The notes under the pieces: model-generated | The model's input: the letters and a program-made list of their open reading frames with translations, nothing else | What the model was told of the DNA's origin: nothing | Database searches by the model: none | Part shown: one piece after another, positions 48,910-60,032 of the stretch | Numbering within the stretch: position 1 is the stretch's first letter | How the letters are laid out: every line of letters starts with the position of its first letter | Assembly (NCBI RefSeq): GCF_964355755.1 | Contig: NC_092673.1 | Location: 29,393,001 to 29,457,000, forward strand | From: Antedon mediterranea | Lineage: Eukaryota > Echinodermata > Crinoidea > Comatulida > Antedonidae | Direction: 5' to 3' | Length of the DNA: 64,000 nucleotides | Made by a program: the position numbers and the translations under genes

Positions 48910-49950
48910 TACATGCCAATTTACACAGGCGAGCGGTAACGGTAATACGTTATTCCTTATGACCATTTACACACAAAGCGGAGCGGACGGACGGTTTCCA
49001 TTCAGAATAAATACAGATTCCAGGGGCGGTCGCAGGACTATTTTAAGGGGGTTGCCCAAGAGTTTTCAGAGGGCCGTAGATACTGAGTATTTGCGAGGGA
49101 ATTTTTGTTAAATGACACCCCTAGATAGGCGGAAATGGTACTCTCGCACGTAAAATAGAAATGACACTCTATATCGGGCTACAGTAGCAAACAGATCGTA
49201 TCACGGCTGTTTCTTCCGCCAATGTTTTATTTATTAATAATTAAAATAATTTAGAAAAAAATGTGAAGCTGCTGATATAAATATATTGACCAAAACGTTA
49301 AATTGTATTATTTTGAAATAAATGCTAACTAAATCAGTAAAACCACAATTTCCAAAAATTCATTTTCATTTATCCACTATAAACTGTACAACAACCATCG
49401 AAATTTGCAGAAAGAAGCAATTAAACACTATTTTTTCAAAGTTCGGAACGTCCGTAATTGTTACGGAAATTCGTCCAATTATTACGAACGTAGGGAAATG
49501 AAGATAAATACGGAAATACTTAAATGATTGGGAATCCCCGGCAAAATACAATGATTATGAAGAAATCAAAGACCCATATGACGGTGTTTACTACGAACAC
49601 AGTGTGTAGTGGCCTTTCGTACCTTCCTCACGCACACAAGCAATCCAAACAGTCAACAAACAACAAAAACGCTGACCGCCGGTAAATTATGCACGGGTAT
49701 TGTTGATTGCTGGTTAATTTTACACTGCAGTCTGTTTACATAGGCTTATAGTCTTTTCCAACCCTGGACTTCTATAACGTTAATAGTTTATGTATAATAT
49801 GATGAAATGGGATCTAAATTTTAATTTAATGGCCGAAAAAACATTTAGTATGAAATTAAGAGTGTTGCCCGTGCGTCCGCCTCTAGATTCTACGTGGGAC
49901 AAGCTACGCGGTTTTCCGTTTACCGTTACCGCTCGTCTGTGTAAATAGGC
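48910..49950. mobile_element. Family F element split by an ~865-bp insertion
   Basis: F left half 48910-49018 (ATTTACACAGGCGAGCGGTA) and right half 49883-49950 (TTACCGTTACCGCTCGTCTG). The insert starts CAGGGGCGGTCGC and ends GCGTCCGCCTCTAG, flanked by AGATTC on both sides (apparent target duplication). The insert has no significant ORF. Confidence 0.7.
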
Positions 49951-50460
49951 CGTACGGGTGTGCTAAGTACGTGATGATTCCATCATACAAATTGTGTTTC
50001 TTTATTTAAATACTGGGAAGGTTATTTAGTTAGTGGCACTATAAATATTTGCCTCACCATTAACTCACTATAAAATAGAATGGGCAGTAATTAATACTGC
50101 ACTATTTCGTTGATAAATGATTTCGTTGTTCTGTCGTTGAACCGAAATCAGATTCGAGTTGAATTAATTATTAGTAGTAAGGACCTTATACAAAAAAAAA
50201 AATCGGACTTTACTGTACTCTACACAAAGAATTTCTTGCAACCCCAAAAAAAGTGTATTGTCTACGATAACTTGTTACTAGCTCACTACTAACAAAGGAT
50301 AAAAAAAGCCAATTTATTTTTAGAATCTAAAAATTGATTACTGTATATTGTCCTATTCAACAAAGGTCCCATTTGTCCTTCAAGAATAGAGGGATATACC
50401 AAGTCCACAAACGTGGAAACAATTCCAACAAAAATCTCATATACGATTTATAGCCTTTAT

Positions 50461-50912
50461 TATTACCTCCGCCAAGGAGGTTATGTTTTCACCCCTGTAT
50501 GTTTGTGTGTGTGTGTGTTTGTGTGTGTGTCTGTGAACAGCCTGGAGGCCACAGTTTTTATCCGATTCTCACCAAACTTAGCCACAATGATCAATGACTC
50601 ATCATATAATTTTGGTTAAATTTTGAAGGGTCAGGGTTAAAGATCAAGGTCCACAAAAAAAAAAAAAATTAATAAAAAAAAAAAAAAACAACTCTCAGCG
50701 GGGCTTGAACCAGGGACCTTAACTGTGAGAGGCTGGATACATAACCATTACACCAAACTCTCATCCACAACTTTGTAGTGTGCAGTTAGCCTATTTACAC
50801 TTTAGAACTAATAAAAAAAATGTAAAAAAAAAACATTTTGGGGGGGGGGGGGATTTTATGTAGGGGAATTTTACAGTAGGCGGAGGTTTGTACTCTCGGA
50901 GTACCCTCTAGT
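50461..50912. mobile_element. Dispersed element with CCTCCGCC/GGCGGAGG ends and a tRNA-like core
   Basis: It begins CCTCCGCCAAGGAGGTTATG, followed by a GT-rich tract and ACCAAACTTAGCCACAATGA. It ends GGCGGAGGTTTGTACTCTCG near 50905. An A-rich tract and a minus-strand tRNA-like segment (about 50694-50765) lie inside, with G(13) at 50839-50851. It has the form of a SINE or composite non-autonomous element. Confidence 0.65.
50694..50765 (-). pseudogene. tRNA-Glu-like sequence (SINE head or tRNA pseudogene)
   Basis: The minus strand has an A-box-like TTTGGTGTAATGGTTATG, an anticodon-loop-like CTCTCAC, and B box GGTTCAAGCCC. It sits inside a repeat; the acceptor arms do not clearly pair. Confidence 0.5.
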
Positions 50913-51267
50913 TTAAATATAATATGATAATTGTGTTTACTTAAACGTGAGAAAGGGAAAATAAATATGTTGTTTAGTTTTGGATCTAAAAATCGTTCTA
51001 GGTTCTAGGCCAGTTTGCCTCCTTCTTCTGCTCCTTCTCCTCATTTTTCAACATTTCGTGTATTTGTTTATTCAACATATTCTCCACACATTATAAACAT
51101 ATTAAAATTATAATGATATGAACAATTTCGATAACGAGTAAAAACATTTATGTGTAGAAGGAAGCCTAAATAAGTTGTACTTACTAACTTTACGTCTAAC
51201 CTCCTGAAATAAACGAAGTACTGTAACAATAGTTGGGCAGTAAAAGAGACAATTATTCCCTTCCTCT

Positions 51268-51613
51268 AAAGCTTGGTTCCCACTAGTGACTCAATCTACG
51301 CAACGTAATTCTCTTCCAATCATTGTGTTTGCCCCCGCCTGCGTGAAATCAAACCTACGATGTTTGCAGCACTAATTGCGTCGTCGGTTCCTTCTTGTGA
51401 TTACGCAATACAGCACTTTGCGTCGATACGTCGCTGCGTTACGTTACGTTGCGTTCTAGTGGGAACCACGCTAAAGCTTGGTTCCCACTTGAACGTAACG
51501 CAAGGACGCAAACGCAACGCACGCGTTTTAACCAATATCAAGTGAAGTTATAGTGAGTTAGCAATCACAAGCGAATAAGCCATCGCTTGTGATTGGTCAC
51601 TTGCGTTGCGTAT
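51268..51613. mobile_element. Two abutting family A copies (subtypes 2 and 1)
   Basis: 51268-51475 is subtype 2 and 51474-51613 is a right-truncated subtype 1; they share AAAGC at the junction. Confidence 0.75.
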
Positions 51614-51887
51614 CAAGTATCCTAAACTGAAAATTATTAACCACAAATAACAAAAAAAAAAAGATGATATTAGAGTAACATTTTGTTTAAAGGTTTGCAT
51701 GGCGAAATCAAACAAATGTTGATACACAGTTTGCGGTACACCACGGATATAGTTCTGAAAGGAACTGTTTTTTTTCACTAATTCAACAGTTCTTTTCAGC
51801 ACTAAATATACGTGATGTACCACAGGACTTTATATCAACAACAATAGTTACAATATTATTTCTTTCCTCTGTGGATTACTTAAGCCT

Positions 51888-52240
51888 GTTTTCCTGTCGA
51901 CGTTATTCGACGCTATCGTTAACAATAATCGGCGATCTTCTACGTAAACATTTAATTGTTAACGATTTACAGAAAAGGGCACTCGCTATCGTTATCATTT
52001 CAACTTGATCGTTTTCAAACGATCGTCGTTGAACTGTAAAGCGTGGTTCCCACTAGCGACGCAACACAAGGACGTAACGCAACGCAAGTGAATTGCTCAA
52101 TCACAAGTAAATTGTCTATAACTTCGCTTGTCATTGGTTAAAACGCTTGCGTTGCGTTTACGTCCTTGCGTTACGTTCTAGTGGGAACCAAGCTTTAACG
52201 ATCAACGACGATAGCGTCGAATAACGTCATGAAAACAGTG
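51888..52240. mobile_element. Family C element interrupted by a family A MITE
   Basis: Family C left part 51888-52036 starts AAGCCTGTTTTCCTGTCGAC. A complete family A MITE occupies 52037-52197. Family C resumes CGATCAACGACGATAGCGTC to 52240. The insertion point corresponds to CTGTTAACGAT in other C copies. Confidence 0.8.
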
Positions 52241-52837
52241 TTTAAAGTCAAGTACACTTTAAAATGATTAATTAAATCGAAAAAAATTAAATGTAAAGTA
52301 TTGGTAGGTATATCCAGGGAAGATTTAAATTAATTTAACTCTTCCCTGGTATATCTGTGTTTTCGTTGGATGTTTTTTTTTTTCATCATGAAGGAAATAC
52401 CACAGTGTAATGAAGCGTAAGGCGTGTGTATGGTTGGGTGCGTTTCACGCATACGCCCACTATTCATAGGTCTCCGGGTTATTATTCTATATTATGAAAG
52501 GCCCGTAAAGCATAATATGCATTTTAAATAGGACCCCGCGGGCGAATAATAAATTCGTACAAATCACGTACGTAGAACTATAATTCGTCAGGATAAATGA
52601 TAAAACTAGTCACCTTTGAACGAATATTTGTACTATATAAACTTTTGTTTCGCAAATTCAATACATAAATAAAAGTTATACCACCATCCAATAATTCGGA
52701 AATTCCAGAAACTCAGATATCGGGGACGTCATTAAATTACATATTAATATGTAGTATGAAATATATTTTAATTAACGATAATAAGTACAGCGTAATGTGA
52801 AGTCGCCGGAAACCACTGGAAATATACCCTTACTACT

Positions 52838-53053
52838 TAAGCTTGGTTTCCACTAGATACGCAACGTAACGCCACCTACGCAATGTAAGAAAATGCCCTT
52901 CCAATAATTGTGTTTGCCCCCGCCTGCGTAAAATCAAACCTGCGATGTTTTCAGCACTGTTGCGTTGTCGGTTCCCACTTTTGATTACGCAATACAGCAT
53001 TTTGCGTCGATACGTACGTTGCTGCATTGCGTTCTAGTGGGAACCCCGCTTTA
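52838..53053. mobile_element. Family A MITE (subtype 2)
   Basis: TIRs TAAGCTTGGTTTCCACTAG and CTAGTGGGAACCCCGCTTTA. Confidence 0.8.
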
Positions 53054-53143
53054 GGGCCTGGAGTAAGATACAATTCAATTCCGGTTTATTAAAAAAAAGT
53101 GGCATTGCAAAACAATCTGAATTTTCGCCAAATTTACATTCTG

Positions 53144-53317
53144 AAGCTTGGTTCCCACTAGCGACGCAACGTAACATAAGCAATGTAACAATCAAACCTG
53201 TGATTTTTGCAGCACTGTTGCGTCGTCGGTTCCCACTTGTGATTACGCAATACAGCCCTTTGCGTTGATACGTCACTGCGTTACGTTGCGTTGCGTTCTA
53301 GTGGGAACCACGCTTTA
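53144..53317. mobile_element. Family A MITE (subtype 2)
   Basis: TIRs GAAGCTTGGTTCCCACTAG and CTAGTGGGAACCACGCTT; shortened centre. Confidence 0.8.
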
Positions 53318-53319
53318 TA

Positions 53320-53805
53320 ATTAGAGGACGCAACGCGGCAATTAGGACGTAAGCCCAATGCAAGTAATTTAACTAATCACGAAATGGATAATTCCAATTG
53401 TCGATGTGGCGTTGCTAATACGCGCATTGAACCTGAGCTGTTTGGCTATGGTTTGCGCCGCCCAGGCGATTGGTTCCCCACTAGAGAGGCAACGCAATGA
53501 CATAGACGCGAATTAACCAATCGCAAGCGACATTTCGGATTACCCATCGCTTGTAATTGGTCAAGTCACTTACGTCCTTAAGCCCGTTTTCCTGTCGACG
53601 TTAGTCGATGCTATCGTTAACAATTATCGGCAATCTTCTACGTAAACATTGAAATGGAAAGGTAAAAGGTACTCGCTATCTTTATCATTTCAACTTTTCA
53701 AACGACGGTTGTTGAACTGTTAACGATCAACGACGATAGCGTCGAATAACGTCGCCAGGAAAACAGGCTTTAATTGCGCTGTGTCCTAGTGGAAACCAAG
53801 CTTTA
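53320..53805. mobile_element. Degenerate family A copies with a family C element inserted
   Basis: Eroded A arms lie at 53320-53420 and 53470-53578. A family C element lies at 53579-53773 (AAGCCCGTTTTCCTGTCGAC to GGAAAACAGGCTT). The A right end GTCCTAGTGGAAACCAAGCT finishes at 53804. Confidence 0.75.
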
Positions 53806-54296
53806 ACCAATTTGCCACGTTGAGTAGTATCATTTTTTGGTTTAATATTTCTTACGCTTCCAACAGTGAGCAACTCGCCAATATTACAGGATGGATAAAC
53901 TATTTTAATTGTACTGTATTATTATATATTATGAAGGAAATAAATATTATTATAAAATTATGAAATGAAATTATCGTGGTTATAAAGAAAGTCTCATTTA
54001 GGCTTGGGAAGTGGAGTTGAAAGAGTTGTGACTTACAACCCTGGCACTAGGTCAGGATTGAACCCTGAACCCTGGGATTGAAATACAGGCATGTTAACTA
54101 TCATGCTTATTATAATCATCATTATGTCATATCTGTTCTTATTCTTAACATCAGGTTATAAAGTATACCTTTTTTTACGGATTTTAACTTTTGTACTAAT
54201 ATAATAATGTCGTACATTTTAAGCTGAAACTTCGAGCTATAGGCCTAGGCCTAGAGATTGTCTCTTAAGAATCTCCAAACGTTTTTGTCAAACAGT

Positions 54297-54726
54297 TAAT
54301 AACTATCTATTATAGGCCCGGGGTGCAATATATTACGGACTGTCTAGAATATTAGGTACTCCCGTGACAGATTGCACCCCTATAATATAACAGTTAATAA
54401 CTATCTATTATAGGGGGTGCAATATATTACGGACTGTCTAGAATATTAGGTACTCCCGTGACAGATTGTACCCCTATAATATAACGGTTAATAACTATCT
54501 AGTGGGTGCAATATATTACGGACTGTCTAGAATATTCGGTACCCCCGTGACAGATTGCATCCCCTATAATATAACAGTTAATAACTATATATTATAGGGG
54601 GTGCAATATATTACGGACTGTCTAGAATATTAGGTACCCCCGTGACAGGTTGCACCCTCTGTATTATAACAGTTAATAACTATAATATTATTGGGGGTGC
54701 AATATATTACGGGCTGTCCTAGAATA
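54297..54726. repeat. Satellite-like tandem array, ~92-98 bp unit, about 4.5 copies
   Basis: Units begin with TAATAACTAT at about 54297, 54395, 54487, 54580 and 54672. Each contains GGTGCAATATATTACGG and later GTGACAGATTGCACCC, so GGGGTGCAA can pair with TTGCACCCC within each unit. The last unit is cut by the LINE poly(A) tail. Confidence 0.85.
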
Positions 54727-55455
54727 TTTTTTTTTTTTTTATATGTGAACTTTATTCAATCAATCGTACATTTGTTATAATGGTAACCACAATAAGGTAT
54801 AATATTACAGTAGATTTTTACAAACAAAAAAAACAAGACCAATATAAATATAAATTATAAAATATATACAATGATTATTTACAGTAATGATAAAAATAAA
54901 AATTAATTGTTTACATTGACTATTATTGGAAACAGAAGTTGAATAATAAAATACTGGAAAGTTTAGTTAGAGGTTTACAATCAATGGAAAAGATGAAAAC
55001 ATATAATATTGTAAGTATTAAAAGTAGCATTGTTTAGGGAGATTACTGTATATTGGCAACGGCCTACAGTTGAACATGGTTTTATGCAAAAGTTATATAT
55101 TGATTGATTGAATCGGGCATCACTATAAGCAAAGCTTTAAAATGTGATGTCCTATGTAAGAATTAAAAATTGGAAAAATTAAATAAATAAATAAATTACA
55201 ATAAAAACAATAACAATTAGTAAATATATATGTAAACAATAGAGACAATAAGCAATAATCATAAATGACAGTTGAATATAAATATATATATATATATTAT
55301 TATACATGTAATAACAATTTCAAAAATATGACCAGAATAGATCATTCATAGAAAAAAGAAAAAAAGAAATCGATAATGAAAAATATTTTGTTCATAATAC
55401 GTTGTGATTTTAGGTATTAGAATATTTTTTGAGGAGATTAGTATGAATTGTTTTT

Positions 55456-58383
55456 TTAAATAGTCCTACTCTTGATTTCTCTTACTGAGTTTTCAAGGCT
55501 ATTCCATGTCTTGGCACCCCTATAGCATATACTTTGTTGTCCTATTTTGGTTCTTTTTAGTACAGTGGTATAGTTTTTTTTATTCCTGGTATCATAATTA
55601 TGTGTTGATTCAATTGTTTGAAAGTAAGTGTCAAACGTAATTGGGAGCTGTTTATTATAAAATTGGAAGAGTAGTATTGCCATATGTTTTTCATAAAGAT
55701 CGAATATATTTAATGTGTTGGTTTGTATAAATAGCGGTTGGGAAGGATGTTGATAGTGGACTTTGCATATAATTCGTAGTGCTTTTTTCTAGAGGATGTG
55801 AAGTCGGTTTAATTTACTTGGTCCGAAAGAGCCCCATACTACTATTGCATACGTTAAATGGGGAAGGATTATAGATTTATAAATTTGCAATAGAGTCATA
55901 TATGGTAAAAAATACTTTAATTTATTCAGAATTCCTATTATCTTTGAAACTTTGTTTGCAATGCCATCAATATGGGTACAGAAGGACAAAAATTTGTCTA
56001 AGGTAACTCCTAAGAATTTGATATGGGTTACCTCTTCGAGTGTGGTGTTATTTACGTATAGTTGCATGTCTGTGAAGTCGGTTAAATTCTGGCGCCCTCT
56101 AAAGATTATATATTTAGTTTTATTTGTATTAATTGAGAGTTTGTTAGCTCTAAACCAAGTGGTTAGTCGTTGTAATTCGCAGTTTAGTATATTACATGCA
56201 ACTATGGGGTCATTATGTTTGAGGAATATGTTTGTATCGTCCGCGAATATGATAAGTTCGACAACTTTGCTTACACAAAATATGTCATTTATAAATAACA
56301 AAAATAGCAATGGGCCAATGATAGATCCCTGTGGAACACCAACTTTTACTTCTCTTTTTATTGATTTGTGTGCTTCAATAGTAACATACTGAGTTCTGTG
56401 GTTTAGGTAACTCCTGAACCAGTCTAACACAATACCACGTATGCCATAGCATTCCATTTTATTGATTAGAATTCTATGATCGATCGTATCGAAAGCTTTC
56501 GACAGATCTAGGAAAACACCTATAATGAATGAGTTGTTATCAATTGCTGATGTTATTTTTTCTAGTGTGTGTAGTAGAGCATGTGCAGTTGAATGTTTTT
56601 GTCGGAATCCATATTGAGATTGATTTATTATGTTGTATTTATTAAGGTATGAAATGGTTTGGTCGTAGACAACTCTTTCATATATTTTAGAAAGACATGG
56701 TAAGATTGATATGGGTCGATAATTATTAAGGTTTTGCCTATCGCCACTTTTAAAAACAGGTATAGTTTTGGCACATTTTAGTTCATCAGGGAATCGGCCA
56801 GTGGCGAGTGAAACGTTTATTAAGTGTGAAATAGGTTTTGTAAGGTAGACGGAATTGTACTTGATATAGTGAGCACTGATATCATCGTGACCTGGTGTTT
56901 TATCTGTTTCTAATTTATTAATGTATGTCATTATTTCGTATTCTGTTGTGGGTCTGAAATACATAGAATTAAGGTAGTTACCAGTCAAATATGACGTTGG
57001 ATCAATGGCAGGGTTGTTATCATGGTTAATTTTGTCAGCTAATTGTTTCCCAATATTAATAAAGTAAGAATTGAATGCATCGGATTTTGTTTCTGGGTTA
57101 GTGTATGTCTCTGTCACATGTTTTAGGTTTGATGGCAGTTTGGATTTTTTCTTCCTACCTAAAAGTTGATTAATGGCATTCCACGTTTCTTTCATATTAT
57201 TTTTATTTTTTTCAAATTTATTAAAATAGTATTCCTTTTTTCGTTTTCTAATAATATTGGTAAGTACGTTTCTATAGTTTGTATATTTAGATTTATTTAT
57301 GTTTGTCGGTCTACGTTTGTATTTGCTATATAATTTGTTTCTAGTAACAATTGACTTAGCAATTGATTCCGTTATCCAAGGAGATTGAAGTTTATTAGCT
57401 TTGAGTTTTATCTTTTTTATTGGAAAGCATATATTAACTAATGATTGCAGAGTTGTGGAAAAATGTCGATATGCTTTGTTTGCGTCATTTGATTCTAGGA
57501 CATCCTGCCATTGTTGATTTGCAAGTTCATGCTTAAAATGATCAATGTTGTACTGTTTGTTTTCGCGTTTATAACAGTATACGTTGTTATGATAATGGTG
57601 AGTTTCGGATGTGTTTATGCAGAATATTGGAAGGTGGTTGGATATATCCGAATATATGATACCAGTGTTTATGTTATTTGTTAGATGGGAATTGTAGAGA
57701 ATATTATCTATTATGGAAGCAGAGTTTTCTGTTATTCTTGTGGGCTTATTAATAAGAAAAGTGAAGGACTGGGACTGGATATTGTCAAGGTGGGATTCGA
57801 TGTTTTTGTCTCTCATGTGTTGGCTAATGTCTAAGTTCATATCACCAGTAATGTATGCTAGCTTATTTTCTTTGTTAATCATCTGCATGACTATTGACAA
57901 CTGATTGTTGAAAGTTTGTACATTTGTATCAGGGGGCCTATATATTACTCCGCAAGATATTGTTTTATTTTCTATTTTAACATCAATAAATATAGATTCT
58001 CCTTCGGTCAGTATTGAAGCGAGGTCATTTCGCATCTCGTAACTAACTGATAGATAGAGAGCAACTCCTCCTCCTCTTCGTCCTATCCTATCTTTATGAA
58101 TAAATGTATATTTTGGTATTTCGTACAGTGATGTTGTAGAATTTGGAGAAATCCATGTTTCTTCTAGGGCAATAATTGAAAAGGAGTGATTTATTGAATT
58201 AATCAGATTCAAAATATCATCGAATTTGTTGACCATGCTACGGCAGTTCAGGCTTAGAATGGAGAAGTGATTGGCATGTATCGAGTTCTTAAAACTTAGA
58301 TTAAAATCGTTTATCTGGTAATATTTAGTTTCTTCAATATTGATATCATCATTAGGGTTAATGTCATTTAAGTTAAATATCAT
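55456..58383 (-). mobile_element. Non-LTR retrotransposon ORF2 (endonuclease + reverse transcriptase), CR1/Jockey-like, one internal stop
   Basis: The frame runs from ATG at 58383 to a stop at 55456, about 975 codons, interrupted only by one TAG at about 55791-55789. The codon after RLHIL looks like a Gln codon mutated to TAG, and the frame continues with KKALRIICK. The N-terminal AP-endonuclease has LNCRSM, LEETW, RRGGGVALY and GDMNLD, but the usual SDH motif reads SNH. The reverse transcriptase has FLDLSKAFDTIDH, GVPQGSIIGPLLF and FADDTNIF. The C-terminal region ends with WNSLENSVREI. It is probably recently active but now defective in this copy. Confidence 0.9.
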
Positions 58384-59055
58384 AATGCAATTTTTAAGTT
58401 TAAAAAAGAATGGTCAGAGAAAAGATTTAAAAAAAAACAACAACAAAAAACAGAATAATTAAGATAACTAATTTATCTATAATCAGGTCAACCGAACAAT
58501 TTGGTTGCTCCGTCATATTATTAGTATACATATATTTCGCTAAGTAAAACAATTGAGTGCGAAATGTGTAAACACAGTGATAAATCTTAATTACAGCACT
58601 AATCCTATTTTCACCCACCCTCAACTCCACCATCCCCCAAAGACCCACCATCCCCCAACCCCTCCATCCCCCAACCCCTCCCCACCCACCCACATCGTTC
58701 CAATTTTATCCCATTCTTAATCCAAATCATAATACTTAATAGTGTGTGAATGAAAGCAATAGGAATTGAGTTTTTCACTACTTGATTCAAAAACAATAGG
58801 CAAAGTATGTGACACGCAACACAGCAACAGATTACGTAACATGGTATTTAAGTCAGTGTGCCAATTCTTTCACCTGTTAATGTTTAGGTTATGTAAACAC
58901 ATAATCGCGATCGTGTTGATGTTTCAATTCCGTACAGTTTGAATTCTCCTAGTGGATACAATAAGTGGTACCCATTTTCTGCATATGGTTTAATGCAGGC
59001 AGGATATAGTCACAAATTGAATTCAATTAAAAACAAACGAACGAAAATAAAGAAG

Positions 59056-59814
59056 TTATGTATACATTTTACCGTTAATGTAAAGGTTGCCATTTCTGAA
59101 GACAGTCTTTTTACCTTCTTCATACGCTTTCTTCATAACTTCTCGCAGGCCTCGCTTTTTGATAATATCTGCTACTGGCATATCTTCTAGTACAAACATC
59201 TCGGAATTTTTCATAATCGACTTAGCTCTTCTGAGTACTTCAAATCTCTGTGGTCGATATATAAATTTAACAATGATATGTCTTGGCTTACCACTTATTG
59301 TTGATGGTTTTCCTGTGCGATGAGCCGTTTCAATGACGATGTCGTTTAGGTTGAGTGTTTTATTTAGTAATTCCTTAATCTTTTTTGTTGCATCTTCGTT
59401 TGGTTCCTCAGTTATCCCACCAAATCTCAGGTTAAAACTCCTTGAATACCGTTCAAGATTCAGAATATCATTTTGTATACTGGTAATTTTTTTCTTTTCT
59501 GTTTCAAGTGTTGTTGAAATATCTTTCATTTCGCTATCATACGTTGTTACTTTCTTTTCAAGATCGTTGATTGAATCGGAGGTAAAAGTAATGGATTTCT
59601 CCATATCTAATTGTTTTGCCTCCATTGAGTCAATTCTATTCATAATTGAGGTTTGATTTTTAAGTACGGAGTCTAGTTTTGTTTGCATTTCAGTTGTTAG
59701 CGTTTTAATCTCCCGCCTTAATAACTGGATTTCGCTGGTTTCTTCGGTGGGTGTCGCCTGGGTCGTTGAGGTGTCCGGAGGGGTACGTTCAGTTTGGTCC
59801 TTTTTTCTGACCAT
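59056..59814 (-). mobile_element. LINE ORF1, coiled-coil RNA-binding protein (252 aa)
   Basis: This intact frame lies upstream of ORF2 on the same strand, separated by about 670 bases. A long coiled-coil (about residues 25-125, heptad-like and Lys/Glu/Asp-rich) is followed by LERYSRSFNLRFGG and a basic C-terminal domain, as in L1-type ORF1 (transposase_22-like) proteins. It acts as a nucleic-acid chaperone in the retrotransposon RNP. With ORF2 it forms one near-complete element. Confidence 0.85.
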
Positions 59815-60032
59815 TTTCTTAGTTTTAGATCAAAAGACGATGACAGCATTAACCAAATTGTAATACTCACTTATTTAGCACAGTTGTCTTATGGCTATTT
59901 TTGGCAAAACCTTACTTTATTTTTAATGAAGACGGAGCACTGTTTATACGGTTGCTAACTCATGATGCGCCCTCAAGCCCTTAGTCTCTGTATTATCAGT
60001 GACAATGACAACTCCTTTTTTTTATTTTGCAG

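Larger units (their letters stand above)
49951..51260. other. Mostly non-coding, repeat-bearing stretch
   Basis: Apart from the CCTCCGCC element, no exon or gene signal is seen. Confidence 0.35.
54727..59900 (-). mobile_element. Near full-length CR1-like LINE
   Basis: The 3' end is a poly(T) run on the plus strand at about 54727-54740, which is the poly(A) tail of a leftward element. The 3' UTR, ORF2 and ORF1 follow. The upper (5') border is not defined: the sequence at the insertion point (TCCTAGAATA) is not found again near 59850-60000, so no target duplication could be shown. The element sits between a satellite array on its left and the EGF exons on its right. Confidence 0.75.

Noticed and set aside
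50694-50765. Functional tRNA gene
   Set aside because: Embedded in a repeat, weak acceptor stem, poor A box; better explained as a SINE head.
58427-58796. Gly/Trp-rich minus-strand ORFs
   Set aside because: Caused by CCACCATCCCCC-type repeats in the spacer between LINE ORF1 and ORF2.
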